Assembly (NCBI RefSeq): GCF_014651615.1
Contig: NZ_BMXF01000001.1
Location: 558,001 to 622,000, forward strand
Origin: Persicitalea jodogahamensis
GTDB taxonomy: Bacteria > Bacteroidota > Bacteroidia > Cytophagales > Spirosomataceae
Reading direction: 5' to 3'
Length of the DNA: 64,000 bases
The translations under genes and the position numbers were made by a program. A model generated the notes under the pieces. That model made no database searches. It was not told where the DNA came from and was given only the letters and a program-made list of their open reading frames with translations. Below are positions 43,208-52,021 of the stretch, one piece after another (the first letter of the stretch is position 1; every line of letters begins with the position of its first letter).

Positions 43208-44320
43208 ATGAAAAAAATCAACGTCGCCATCGTCGGTCTGGGTTTCGGAGCCGAGTTCATTCCCATCTACCAGCGGCATCCTGCCGCCAATATGTACGCC
43301 ATTTGCCAGCGTACCCAAGCCAAACTCGACGCCGTAGGCGATGAGTTTGGGGTCGAAAAACGCTACACCAGCTACGACGACCTGCTGGCCGATCCCGAAG
43401 TGGACGCCGTGCATATCAACTCACCCATCCCCAATCACGCCGAGCAGACTTTGAAGGCCCTGCGGGCGGGCAAGCATGTGGCCTGCACCGTGCCCATGGC
43501 CACTTCGGTGGAAGATTGCGCCGAAATCGTTAAGGTTTGTCGCGAAACAGGCCTCAAATACATGATGATGGAGACGGTAGTCTACGCCCGGGAATTCCTT
43601 TTTGTTAAAGAACTTTACGAAAAAGGCGAACTGGGCAAAGTACAATTCCTGAAAGCCAGCCACCAGCAGGACATGGAAGGCTGGCCGGATTATTGGCCCG
43701 GGCTGCCGCCGATGCACTACGCCACGCACTGCGTGGGTCCGGTGGCGGGACTTCTTAAACTGGAAGCTGAATATGTATCCTGTTTTGGCTCGGGCACGAT
43801 CAGCGAGGATTTGGTCAAAATCCACAACTCGCCCTTCGCCGTGGAATCGGCGCACATCAAGTTCAGGGACAGCGATCTGTCGGCCTACGTCTATCGTTCG
43901 CTGTTTGACACAGCGCGGCAGTACCGTGAGAGTTTCGAGGTATACGGCAGCAAAAAGTCGTTCGAGTGGCCGCTCATCGAGGGGGAGCATCCGGTAATTC
44001 ATACCGCCAAGAAACCCGAACCCGAAATACCTGAGCGCGTCGAGACGCCAGACTACGCGCACCTCCTGCCTGAGGAGATCCAGTCATTTACGGGCCGGGG
44101 AGTGTATGATGCGGGCGACAAGGCTCACCTTTCTTTCGTACAGGGCGGTGGCCACGGTGGCTCGCACCCTCACCTGGTTCACGAGTTCGTCTCAGCCCTG
44201 GTTGAAGACCGCGATCCCTTTCCAAATGCTGCTCAGTCGGCCAACTGGACGAGCGTCGGTATCCTGGCTCACGAGTCGGCGATGCGAGGCGGCGAGATAA
44301 TCCAGGTGCCGGATTTTTGA
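43208..44320 (+). CDS. Gfo/Idh/MocA-family oxidoreductase
   Basis: Starting at the ATG at 43208 (MKKINVAIVGLGFGAEFIPI), the product has 370 residues. An upstream GTG at 43160 lies within the preceding terminator and is rejected. The N-terminal Rossmann domain has GLGFGAEF and the family's HINSPIPNHAEQTLKAL; the catalytic Lys is in RAGKHVACTVPMATSV (the EKP motif reads TVP here, a variation). The C-terminal alpha/beta domain contains LKASHQQDMEGWPDYWPG and the His/Asp-rich THCVGPVAGL. These enzymes oxidise or reduce sugars or cyclitols with NAD(P); the substrate is unknown. It is convergent with the permease array, 66 bp apart. Confidence 0.92.
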   Translation: MKKINVAIVGLGFGAEFIPIYQRHPAANMYAICQRTQAKLDAVGDEFGVEKRYTSYDDLLADPEVDAVHINSPIPNHAEQTLKALRAGKHVACTVPMATSVEDCAEIVKVCRETGLKYMMMETVVYAREFLFVKELYEKGELGKVQFLKASHQQDMEGWPDYWPGLPPMHYATHCVGPVAGLLKLEAEYVSCFGSGTISEDLVKIHNSPFAVESAHIKFRDSDLSAYVYRSLFDTARQYRESFEVYGSKKSFEWPLIEGEHPVIHTAKKPEPEIPERVETPDYAHLLPEEIQSFTGRGVYDAGDKAHLSFVQGGGHGGSHPHLVHEFVSALVEDRDPFPNAAQSANWTSVGILAHESAMRGGEIIQVPDF

Positions 44321-44386
44321 AGAAAGAAAGCATAAATGGAAGGAGGGAGGAAAGGAGCCTGCGCAATCTTCCTCCCTTCCACCTCT

Positions 44387-46861
44387 TTACTCGCTCCGCA
44401 ACGACTCCACCGGATTGGCCACCGCCGCTTTCACACTCTGGAAACTTACCGTCAGTAGTGCCACGAGAATAGCCAGGCCGCCCGCTCCGGCGAAGTACCA
44501 CCACGCCAGATCTATTTTGTAGGCAAAATCCTGCAACCAATCGTCGGCCACGTACCAGGCCAGTGGCGTGGCGATGATGATAGCTACCACGACCAATTTT
44601 AGAAAATCTTTGGAAAGCAGGGATGCGATACTCGCAACGCTGGCTCCCAGTACTTTGCGGACACCGATTTCTTTGGTGCGGCTTTCGGCGGTGTAGGCCG
44701 CCAACGCGAACAAGCCCAGGCAGCCGATGAACAGGGCCAGGCCCGTCAGGATACTCAGCACCGAGCCTGTCTGGGCTTCGGTGCGGTAGAGACGGGCAAA
44801 AGTAGCATCCAGGAAATCGTAGTCGAAGGGTACATTGGGAACGGCTTTCTGCCACAGGGCGGTAGCTTTTTCGACCGCCTGTTTCTCGGTGCCAGGTCGT
44901 AGCCGCAGGGCGATGTACGAGCCCCAGGTCCGGTAGGTTTTGGACGCTTCGTGAAAAAGCGCCATGGGCTCGATGGTTGTACGGACGGAAGCGTCGTTAA
45001 AATCACGCATGACGCCAACTACCTGAAAACGCTGATTGGCGTTGCCGGGATAGCGCAGCCATTTCCCGATCGGATTTTTCCAGCCAATGGCCCTGACCGC
45101 CGTTTCGTTGAGAATTACCGAGGCCGAATCGCTCACCGAATTGGGACGAAAATTTCGCCCGGCCAGGATCTCCACACCAAGGGTAGGAACAAAATCAGCA
45201 TCAGTCAGGAAAGAGCCGATCGGTAGGTTGGGCACAACGGCATTCTTGTCTTCGCCTTGTTCAGGCTCATAAAAATCACCAAAACTACCTAACGAAGGCA
45301 GAAAGGTGGCATGGGTAGCATCCAGGGCTTCGGGTAGTTGGGCCAGCTGCTGCCGGAAAGCCTCCCGCGCAGAAGGCGAGGTGAAATGACGCGTATTCTC
45401 GATCACCAGCACGTGCTCACGATTGAGGCCTGGTGATTGTTTTTGGGCAAATTCCAACTGCCGGAACACCACGAACGACCCCAGCATCAGCACAATGGAC
45501 ACCGCAAACTGAAAGACTACCAATCCGCTCCTGACCGATAGCAACCCACCGCGTCGCCCGGCAGCTGGTTTGAACATCTCTACGGCTTTGAATTTTGATA
45601 AATAAAAAGCCGGGTAAAGTCCGCCCAGCAAGCCTGTTACGAAAGGTAGTACCAAGACAAAACCGATGATTTTGAGCGAAAAAAGATCATTAGGTGGCAG
45701 CGCAAGCCCGGTCAGGTTATTGTAACTAGGCAGCACAACGCTCGCCAGCAAAGCAGCCAGCAGCAGGGCTACCATACTCAACAGCAATGATTCCACCAGA
45801 AACTGCGCTACTAATGCACTCCGTTGCGAACCCAAAGCTTTGCGAACTCCTACTTCCCGTGAACGTTTCATAGATCGAGCGGTACTTAGGTTCATGAAGT
45901 TGACGCAGGCCAGCAGCAGAATCAAGCCACCGATGATCGCGAACATGCCTACCTGTTGCCCGTCGCCGAGGGTACTTAGCCGTGAAGTAAGATCCGTATA
46001 ACCCAGATGCAGGTTTCCCAAAGGCAGGAGTTTTACATCGAGGCGGTCGCCGTTTTCGAGATTTTTGGTCAAATCCTGCCCGATGCGGGCGTAGGCTGCG
46101 GGGGCATAATTGCGTACCATCGCCGGGAATTTCTTTTCCAGACTAGCCAGCGATTGCTCCGTAGCAGGTTGGCGTAGCCTCACCCAGGTATCGACCTGCA
46201 ACCAAATCCAACTCCATGAGAACCGCTCTACCACGGAGAAATCAGCCATGGACGCCAGAAAGCCAAATTGCACCGTGGAATTGGTGGGCAAGTCCCGCAC
46301 GATGCCCGTCACTTTGTACGGATAATCGTTGATTTTTAGTGATTGTTCCAAAGCAGTTTCCTCGCCAAAGTACTTGCGGGCCATACTTTCCGTAAGCACG
46401 ACGCTACCCGGCGCATCCAGGGCGGAAGCCGCGTTTCCTTCCAGCATCGGGAAGCCGAATAATTCCAGAAAAGCCGTGTCGGCAGCCAGGGCGTTTTCGT
46501 ATTCGTTGAAGGTGATGGCTTCTTTGCCTTCCATTGCCTCGCGCTGCACGACAACGCTGCCCAGATTGAAGGTTCGGGCGGCCATTTCGATTTCAGGGAA
46601 ATCCTCCACCAGCCGCGGACCCACGGGCGGCGGGGTGTTGGTAGTGAAAGCTTCCTGGTCGCCTGCTTTAATGTCGAAGGCTACGGCACAGACGCGGTCG
46701 GTGTAGGGCAGGAAATTATCGTAGCTGCGCTCGTGCTGTACGTATAGGCCGATGAGCCAGCAGGCCGCCAGCCCCACGGCCAAACCCAAGACGTTGATGA
46801 GCGAAAAGAACTTCTGCCGCCGGAAGTGGCGGAGAGCTATTTTGAGGTAGTTGAGCAGCAT
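44387..46861 (-). CDS. FtsX-like MacB-type permease, array member 1
   Basis: The 824-residue protein has the MacB-type fold duplicated end to end: an N-terminal membrane helix (FSLINVLGLAVGLAACWLIG), a MacB periplasmic domain (about 45-245), three helices of the first FtsX domain (with LLLACVNFMNLSTARS and the coupling-like REVGVRKALGSQRSALVAQF), another single helix (about 430-450), a second periplasmic domain, and a second FtsX domain ending VANPVESLRSE. Such permeases work with a separate ABC ATPase; none is adjacent. This is the last gene in the direction of transcription and, with members 2 and 3, probably forms one operon driven from the gap at 51852-52021. Confidence 0.92.
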   Translation of the reverse strand: MLLNYLKIALRHFRRQKFFSLINVLGLAVGLAACWLIGLYVQHERSYDNFLPYTDRVCAVAFDIKAGDQEAFTTNTPPPVGPRLVEDFPEIEMAARTFNLGSVVVQREAMEGKEAITFNEYENALAADTAFLELFGFPMLEGNAASALDAPGSVVLTESMARKYFGEETALEQSLKINDYPYKVTGIVRDLPTNSTVQFGFLASMADFSVVERFSWSWIWLQVDTWVRLRQPATEQSLASLEKKFPAMVRNYAPAAYARIGQDLTKNLENGDRLDVKLLPLGNLHLGYTDLTSRLSTLGDGQQVGMFAIIGGLILLLACVNFMNLSTARSMKRSREVGVRKALGSQRSALVAQFLVESLLLSMVALLLAALLASVVLPSYNNLTGLALPPNDLFSLKIIGFVLVLPFVTGLLGGLYPAFYLSKFKAVEMFKPAAGRRGGLLSVRSGLVVFQFAVSIVLMLGSFVVFRQLEFAQKQSPGLNREHVLVIENTRHFTSPSAREAFRQQLAQLPEALDATHATFLPSLGSFGDFYEPEQGEDKNAVVPNLPIGSFLTDADFVPTLGVEILAGRNFRPNSVSDSASVILNETAVRAIGWKNPIGKWLRYPGNANQRFQVVGVMRDFNDASVRTTIEPMALFHEASKTYRTWGSYIALRLRPGTEKQAVEKATALWQKAVPNVPFDYDFLDATFARLYRTEAQTGSVLSILTGLALFIGCLGLFALAAYTAESRTKEIGVRKVLGASVASIASLLSKDFLKLVVVAIIIATPLAWYVADDWLQDFAYKIDLAWWYFAGAGGLAILVALLTVSFQSVKAAVANPVESLRSE

Positions 46862-46960
46862 GATTTTATTTCGTTAAAAGGTGAATGGTGAAAAGGCGAA
46901 CGGTTCGAGGCAATTAAGAGGGTAGCGTAGAATGCCGTTTGACCTATAAGAAATCGTTGC

Positions 46961-49330
46961 CTACTCCGATCTAAGGCTCTTCACCGGATTCATCAGCGCT
47001 GCCTTCACCGACTGAAAACTAACGGTCAGGAGCGCGATGCCCAGGGCCAGTACACCCGCCAGGCCAAACATTGTCCAGGACAGATCAGTATGGTATTTGA
47101 ATGTTCCCAACCATTTATTCAGCGCCCACCAACCCAGCGGAATTGCCAGCACCATTGCGATTAATACCAGTTTCAGGAAATCTTTCGAAAGTAGGGTCAC
47201 GATACTCGTCACCGTAGCGCCCAATACTTTCCGAATACCGATTTCCTTGGTGCGTTGCTCGGCGGTGAAGGCGACCAGCCCAAACAGGCCAAGGCAGGAA
47301 ATCAGAATAGCCAGGACGCCGAAGTAGTTGACCAGCGTGCTGACCTGCTGTTCCGACTGATAGAGTTTTTCGTAGGCTTCGTCCACAAACTGGTAGCTGA
47401 AAGGGTAGTTTGGATTCAGTTCTTTGTTGATACGTTCGAGCGCGGCCAGGGCTGACGGCGTTTGTCCGGCGCGGATTTTTACCAGCAGATAACGGGTGTT
47501 TTCCGGATAGAAGGCCAGTACCAACGGCGCAATCGCCTGGTGCATCGAGTTGAGGTGAAAGTCCTTCATCAGTCCCACTACCCGACCTTTGCCCCGGTTA
47601 AAGGTGACTTCCTGACCGACCGGATCACTCATACCCATCAGCTTGGCGGCAGTTTCGTTAATGAGGTAGTTGGAGGAATCTGCCGCATTGTTTGGCTGGA
47701 AATCACGGCCCGCGGCCAGGTCGATGTTCATGGTACGAATAAAATCGCCGCCCACATTCATCGTTGAAACTTCCACCATTCGTTTAGGCTCCTTGCCCGG
47801 CCAGGCCAGGTCCGTCGTGCTGTTCCGCACGTTTACGGGTAGTTGGCTGGTCAATGTAGCTGAGGCAATGGTGGGTTGGCGCAGAATTTTCTCGCGGAAC
47901 AAGGTACTTTTCGGAGCCTGCTCAAATGCTCCTTCCAGTGGAATGAAAACCACATTCTCGCGATCCAAACCCAGGTTTTTCGTGCGCAGGTACCGCATCT
48001 GCGACCCAATGACCAGCATACCAACGATCAAAAAGATGGACAGAGAAAATTGGAATACCACCAGCGTCCGCCGGAACAAAGCGGGTCCCGTTCCCATCTT
48101 GGTGAAGCCCTTCAATATGCTCAGGGGGCGCATGGCTGACAAAAACAGCGCGGGGTAACTACCCGACAAAAGTCCGGTAATCAATATGAGCGCCCCTACT
48201 AGCGCCCAAAACATCGGATTATCCAAATCGAGGGATAATTGATTATCAAAGAGAGCATTGAAGGAAGGTAGTGTTGACCATACAAGAAAAATAGCCAGCC
48301 CGGCGGCCAGCAAACTCATCAGCAAAGATTCACCCAAAAACTGCGCGACCAGCGACATCCTCCTGGCTCCCACGACTTTCCTGACGCCGACCTCGCGCGC
48401 CCGTACCGAGGAGCGCGCCGTGGCCAGGTTCATGAAATTGATGCAGGCGATGAGCAAAATGAAAAGCGCCACGAGCGAGAAAATTCGCACGTATTCGATG
48501 CGTCCGCCCGCTACCTTTCCGTCCTTGTAGTCGGAATACAGGTGCATGGCGGTCATCGGGTGCAGCACGGGTACTTCACCGTTGTCAAAGGTGGCGTACC
48601 GCCGGAAAATGTCTTTCATACTGGCTTGCGTATGATCGGGGCTGGCGGTTGGTAGCAGTCGGGCGTACACGATGACTGAGTTCCACGTCCATTCAGTCAT
48701 GTAGGGCTGTTCGATATTTTTCAAATTGGCCAGCCAGTCGAATTGCAGCGTCGAATTGGCGGGCAGATCGTCGAGTACCGCCCCGACGGTGTACAGTTTA
48801 TTGTCGTCAAGTTGCAGCGTTTGTCCCAGGGCCGATTTATTTGGAAAGTATTTCTCAGCTAATTTCCGGGTAATAATAATTTTATCGAGTTGGGCCAGGG
48901 CCGCCTTAGCATCACCCTGAAATACGGGAAATGAAAACACGTCGAAAAATTCGGCCGAGACAAAATGACCTTTCTCCTTCGCTGATTTTTCCGTAGCCGT
49001 AGCAATGGATTTGACCAGACTTTCGCCTCCGCCACTTATTTTGGTGACCGCTGCTACATTCGGAATGTCTTTGGCAATAGCCTCCTGCAACGGGCCAGGG
49101 ACGTACTGAGCCGTTTCCAGTTTCCCGCCGTTGAAGGCGTAATTCACCTGCACGTTATAGATATTTTCCACGCCGGGAATGAATCGATCATAACTAAGCT
49201 CATAGCGTACCCACAGCCCAATCAGCAGCGCACAAGCCATTCCCAGCGCAAGGCCGAAGATATTAATACCGGAAAAGAGCTTGTTCTTCAACAAACTCCG
49301 GTAGGCGATTTTGAGGTAGTTACGAAGCAT
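46961..49330 (-). CDS. FtsX-like MacB-type permease, array member 2
   Basis: 789 residues with the same duplicated architecture. The N-terminal helix is SGINIFGLALGMACALLIG. The first FtsX domain has LIACINFMNLATARSSVRAR and EVGVRKVVGARRMSLVAQFL, and the second has KEIGIRKVLGATVTSIVTLL. The protein ends LMNPVKSLRSE, as most members do. The 99-bp gap to member 1 and the 121-bp gap to member 3 contain no palindrome like those upstream of members 3 and 6, consistent with co-transcription. No ATPase domain is present in the protein. Confidence 0.92.
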   Translation of the reverse strand: MLRNYLKIAYRSLLKNKLFSGINIFGLALGMACALLIGLWVRYELSYDRFIPGVENIYNVQVNYAFNGGKLETAQYVPGPLQEAIAKDIPNVAAVTKISGGGESLVKSIATATEKSAKEKGHFVSAEFFDVFSFPVFQGDAKAALAQLDKIIITRKLAEKYFPNKSALGQTLQLDDNKLYTVGAVLDDLPANSTLQFDWLANLKNIEQPYMTEWTWNSVIVYARLLPTASPDHTQASMKDIFRRYATFDNGEVPVLHPMTAMHLYSDYKDGKVAGGRIEYVRIFSLVALFILLIACINFMNLATARSSVRAREVGVRKVVGARRMSLVAQFLGESLLMSLLAAGLAIFLVWSTLPSFNALFDNQLSLDLDNPMFWALVGALILITGLLSGSYPALFLSAMRPLSILKGFTKMGTGPALFRRTLVVFQFSLSIFLIVGMLVIGSQMRYLRTKNLGLDRENVVFIPLEGAFEQAPKSTLFREKILRQPTIASATLTSQLPVNVRNSTTDLAWPGKEPKRMVEVSTMNVGGDFIRTMNIDLAAGRDFQPNNAADSSNYLINETAAKLMGMSDPVGQEVTFNRGKGRVVGLMKDFHLNSMHQAIAPLVLAFYPENTRYLLVKIRAGQTPSALAALERINKELNPNYPFSYQFVDEAYEKLYQSEQQVSTLVNYFGVLAILISCLGLFGLVAFTAEQRTKEIGIRKVLGATVTSIVTLLSKDFLKLVLIAMVLAIPLGWWALNKWLGTFKYHTDLSWTMFGLAGVLALGIALLTVSFQSVKAALMNPVKSLRSE

Positions 49331-49451
49331 GTATTTGCAATGGTAGGCTTAAATAGTAATGGAAGGAAGGGGGAGAGTCAGGATTAGATAAAGCGCTAAT
49401 GGAAAATCCCTTTTTCTTTTCTGCTCTCATCGCCCCTCCTTTTATCTTTAA

Positions 49452-51851
49452 TTATTCGCTCCTCAGCGACTTCACCGGGTTCACCAGCGCAGCCTTCATG
49501 CTTTGGAAAGTAACGGTCAGTTGGGCAATGCATACGGCCAGCAGACCCGCCGCCAGGAACAGCCAGATGTCGATGTCAATGTGGTAAGCGAAATCCTGCA
49601 ACCAGGAATTGACGGCCAGCCAGGCGACAGGTACCGCAATAAAGATAGCTGCGAAAACGAGTTTCAGGAAATCTTTGGACAGTAGCCCCACGATGCCTAC
49701 CACCGAGGCCCCAAGTACTTTGCGGACACCGATTTCCTTCACCCGCCGCTCAGCGGAGTAGGATGCCAGTCCGAACAAACCGAGGGCCGAGATGAAAACG
49801 GCCAGCCCCGCCAGAATTCCCACGATTTCGCTGACCTGGCTGTCGGCGCGGTAGAGTTTGGTGAAATGCTCGTCCAGAAAAGAGTAGCTGAATGTTTGCT
49901 CAGGTACCTGATCGCGCCAGATTTTCTCGATGGCGGCGACGGCCTGTCTGGAGTTTTTGCCTTTAATGCGGACCGACATTTCATCGTACCCCCAATCCTG
50001 CTGGTTATACATGGACAAGGTTTCAATTTTATGATGGAGCGAGTTGAAATTGAAGTCTTTGGCAATGCCTACGATCGTGCCCAGTGAGTCAGCAAAATCT
50101 CCACCGAAGCGTTTTCCGACCAGCGACGCGATGTCTGGCTCGGCCTCGTCCTTCAATAGCTCTTTGGCCAGCGACTCGTTGATAATGAATGTCCGGCCAT
50201 TGTCCGAAGCGTCGTCGCGGAAATTTCGCCCGGCCACCAGTTCTATTTTATAGAGCGAGAGGTAGTCGGGATCGACCACCACATTGGATGTCCCGACTTG
50301 CCGCACGGGACCATCGCCTTGAAACTGCATGCCCCATTGGTGCAAATTGTTGCCTAGCCGCTGTCCCGAACCCGACACTGCCTCCACTTGCGAATTAGCC
50401 AGCAATTCCTTTTTCAGTGACTGGTACTTTGGCCACGACTTAGCATTGAGCGGAATCAGGACAACCTGATCGGTTTGGAAACCGGGATCTTTATCCCGCA
50501 TAAAGTGAAGCTGCTTCAAAGCAAAGCCCGTACCGATAATCAGGAACACCGCGCAACTGAACTGCGCCACCACCAGCGCATTTCGGAAAGTACTCTTACC
50601 CGTGCGGATCGAGCCTTTCAGTACCTTGGCGGCTTCAAACGACGATAAGTACGCCGCCGGATAAAGTCCCGATAATATGCCGATCAGTATGGTGCCACCC
50701 AAAACGGTAAGCAGCAGTTTGGGGTCGGTGAAAATGGCGAAATCCAGACTACGATCGCTCATTCGGTTGATGTATGGGAGCGTAACTAACACCAGCACTA
50801 CGGCAAGAATTAAGGCCGAAAATGCCAGTAATATCGACTCGCCAATAAACTGCCCGGCTAACTGAAAACGTTGGGCCCCCACTGCTTTGCGAATGCCAAC
50901 TTCCTTGGCCCGGCCCGTCGAACGCGCGGTGGAGAGGTTCATGAAATTGACGCAGGCAATCACCAGTACAATGAGCGCGATGATCGAGAATATATACGTG
51001 TAGGTCCGGTCGAACTTCTGGAAATTCATGTAGTCGTGGGTGATGTCGGTCGAGTTGCCGTGTACTTCGGTCAGCGGTTGCAGGAACAATTCGTACTGCT
51101 TCGCACCTTCCTCACTCATATGGCCTTTGAGATAGTCAGGAAACTTTTTCTCCATTGCGGCGATGTCGGCTCCTTTCTCCAATTCCAGGTAGGTTACCAG
51201 CCAGTTGCCTCCCCAATTGTTCATCGCCTGCGGGCCAACGAACGTACTCATCGAAAAAAGCGCGTCGAACTGTAGGTGTGAATTGGCGGGCAGATTTTCC
51301 AGCACTCCGGTAACCTTGAATGCCAGCGTATCCCGGCCGTAGGACATCAGGGTTTGCCCAATCGGTTCATTGCTTCCGAAAATCTTGGTGGCACTTTTCT
51401 GGGTAAGAACTACCGAGTTGGGTTTTGCCAGCACCAGGGCCCGATCACCTTCGATCAATTCAAAATCGAACATCTTTAGGAAATTGGCATCGGTCGAAAG
51501 GACGGTGGGAAGCTCTACTTTCTTGTCATTATGATTCAGGATCACGTCGGACTGGTCGTCAATTCTCACAAAGTTCTTGACCTCAGGGTACTCCTCTTGC
51601 AGCGTCGGCCCCATCGGGTACATGGAAAGCGCGACTTTCTGTGGCGCTACCATGCCCTCGAATTTCTGCACCTCGTCGAGTCGATACAGGTTTTTGGTGT
51701 GGATACGGTCGTAGCCATTCTCGTAATTGACAAACAGCATGATGACGATACAGGCCGACAATCCCACCGCCAGGCCGACGATGTTGATCCCAGAGTATAG
51801 CTTATTGCGTAGCAAGTTGCGGTAAGCGATTTTCAGGTAGTTACGGAGCAT
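49452..51851 (-). CDS. FtsX-like MacB-type permease, array member 3 (operon head)
   Basis: 799 residues. The first helix is SGINIVGLAVGLSACIVIML, the first FtsX domain has VIACVNFMNLSTARSTGRAK and EVGIRKAVGAQRFQLAGQFI, and the second has KEIGVRKVLGASVVGIVGLL, ending LVNPVKSLRSE. Its upstream gap (51852-52021) holds a TGGCA box and two CTGTCCGA-type palindromes, so I infer that transcription of members 3, 2 and 1 begins here. The periplasmic domains are as divergent from neighbours as elsewhere in the array, so substrate or partner differences are likely. Confidence 0.92.
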   Translation of the reverse strand: MLRNYLKIAYRNLLRNKLYSGINIVGLAVGLSACIVIMLFVNYENGYDRIHTKNLYRLDEVQKFEGMVAPQKVALSMYPMGPTLQEEYPEVKNFVRIDDQSDVILNHNDKKVELPTVLSTDANFLKMFDFELIEGDRALVLAKPNSVVLTQKSATKIFGSNEPIGQTLMSYGRDTLAFKVTGVLENLPANSHLQFDALFSMSTFVGPQAMNNWGGNWLVTYLELEKGADIAAMEKKFPDYLKGHMSEEGAKQYELFLQPLTEVHGNSTDITHDYMNFQKFDRTYTYIFSIIALIVLVIACVNFMNLSTARSTGRAKEVGIRKAVGAQRFQLAGQFIGESILLAFSALILAVVLVLVTLPYINRMSDRSLDFAIFTDPKLLLTVLGGTILIGILSGLYPAAYLSSFEAAKVLKGSIRTGKSTFRNALVVAQFSCAVFLIIGTGFALKQLHFMRDKDPGFQTDQVVLIPLNAKSWPKYQSLKKELLANSQVEAVSGSGQRLGNNLHQWGMQFQGDGPVRQVGTSNVVVDPDYLSLYKIELVAGRNFRDDASDNGRTFIINESLAKELLKDEAEPDIASLVGKRFGGDFADSLGTIVGIAKDFNFNSLHHKIETLSMYNQQDWGYDEMSVRIKGKNSRQAVAAIEKIWRDQVPEQTFSYSFLDEHFTKLYRADSQVSEIVGILAGLAVFISALGLFGLASYSAERRVKEIGVRKVLGASVVGIVGLLSKDFLKLVFAAIFIAVPVAWLAVNSWLQDFAYHIDIDIWLFLAAGLLAVCIAQLTVTFQSMKAALVNPVKSLRSE

Positions 51852-51908
51852 AATTTTTTGAGCACAAAGGGAATGGCTTCGCGTATTGGAATACTATCCT
51901 TACTTGCT

Positions 51909-51925
51909 TTGTAAAATTATGCCAA
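51909..51925 (-). promoter_or_regulatory. TGGCA box, sigma-54-like -24 element upstream of member 3
   Basis: The minus strand reads TTGGCATAATTTTACA. TTGGCA fits the sigma-54 -24 element; the -12 part (TTAC) is poor and one base too close. Its value lies in sitting 52.5 bp from the nearest palindrome centre, exactly as in the gap upstream of member 6. Confidence 0.4.
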
Positions 51926-51964
51926 AATGTTAACTTTCTGAAAGTCAGATATTAGGTATGGGGA

Positions 51965-52006
51965 AACTGTCCGATTTCGAACACTTAGGTTCAAAATCGG
52001 ACAGTT
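51965..52006. promoter_or_regulatory. Paired palindromic operator/enhancer sites upstream of member 3
   Basis: Two sites related to CTGTCCGA-TT-TCGGACAG lie with centres at 51975.5 and 51995.5, exactly 20 bp apart. The outer half-sites CTGTCCGA (51967-51974) and TCGGACAG (51997-52004) are perfect; the inner halves are degenerate. Together they also form an 18-bp inverted repeat with one mismatch (51965-51982 and 51989-52006), which could double as a terminator for member 4, whose stop codon is 16 bp away. The matching arrangement at 59529-59566 argues for a protein-binding role. Confidence 0.65.
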
Positions 52007-52021
52007 GAAGGTGGGCGCTGG

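Noticed and set aside
51965-52006. Reading the palindromes at 51965-52006 and 59525-59550 simply as terminators
   Set aside because: Possible, because each follows a stop codon by about 20 bp, but a terminator does not explain the second site at fixed 20-bp spacing, the shared sequence, and the identical distance to a TGGCA box.
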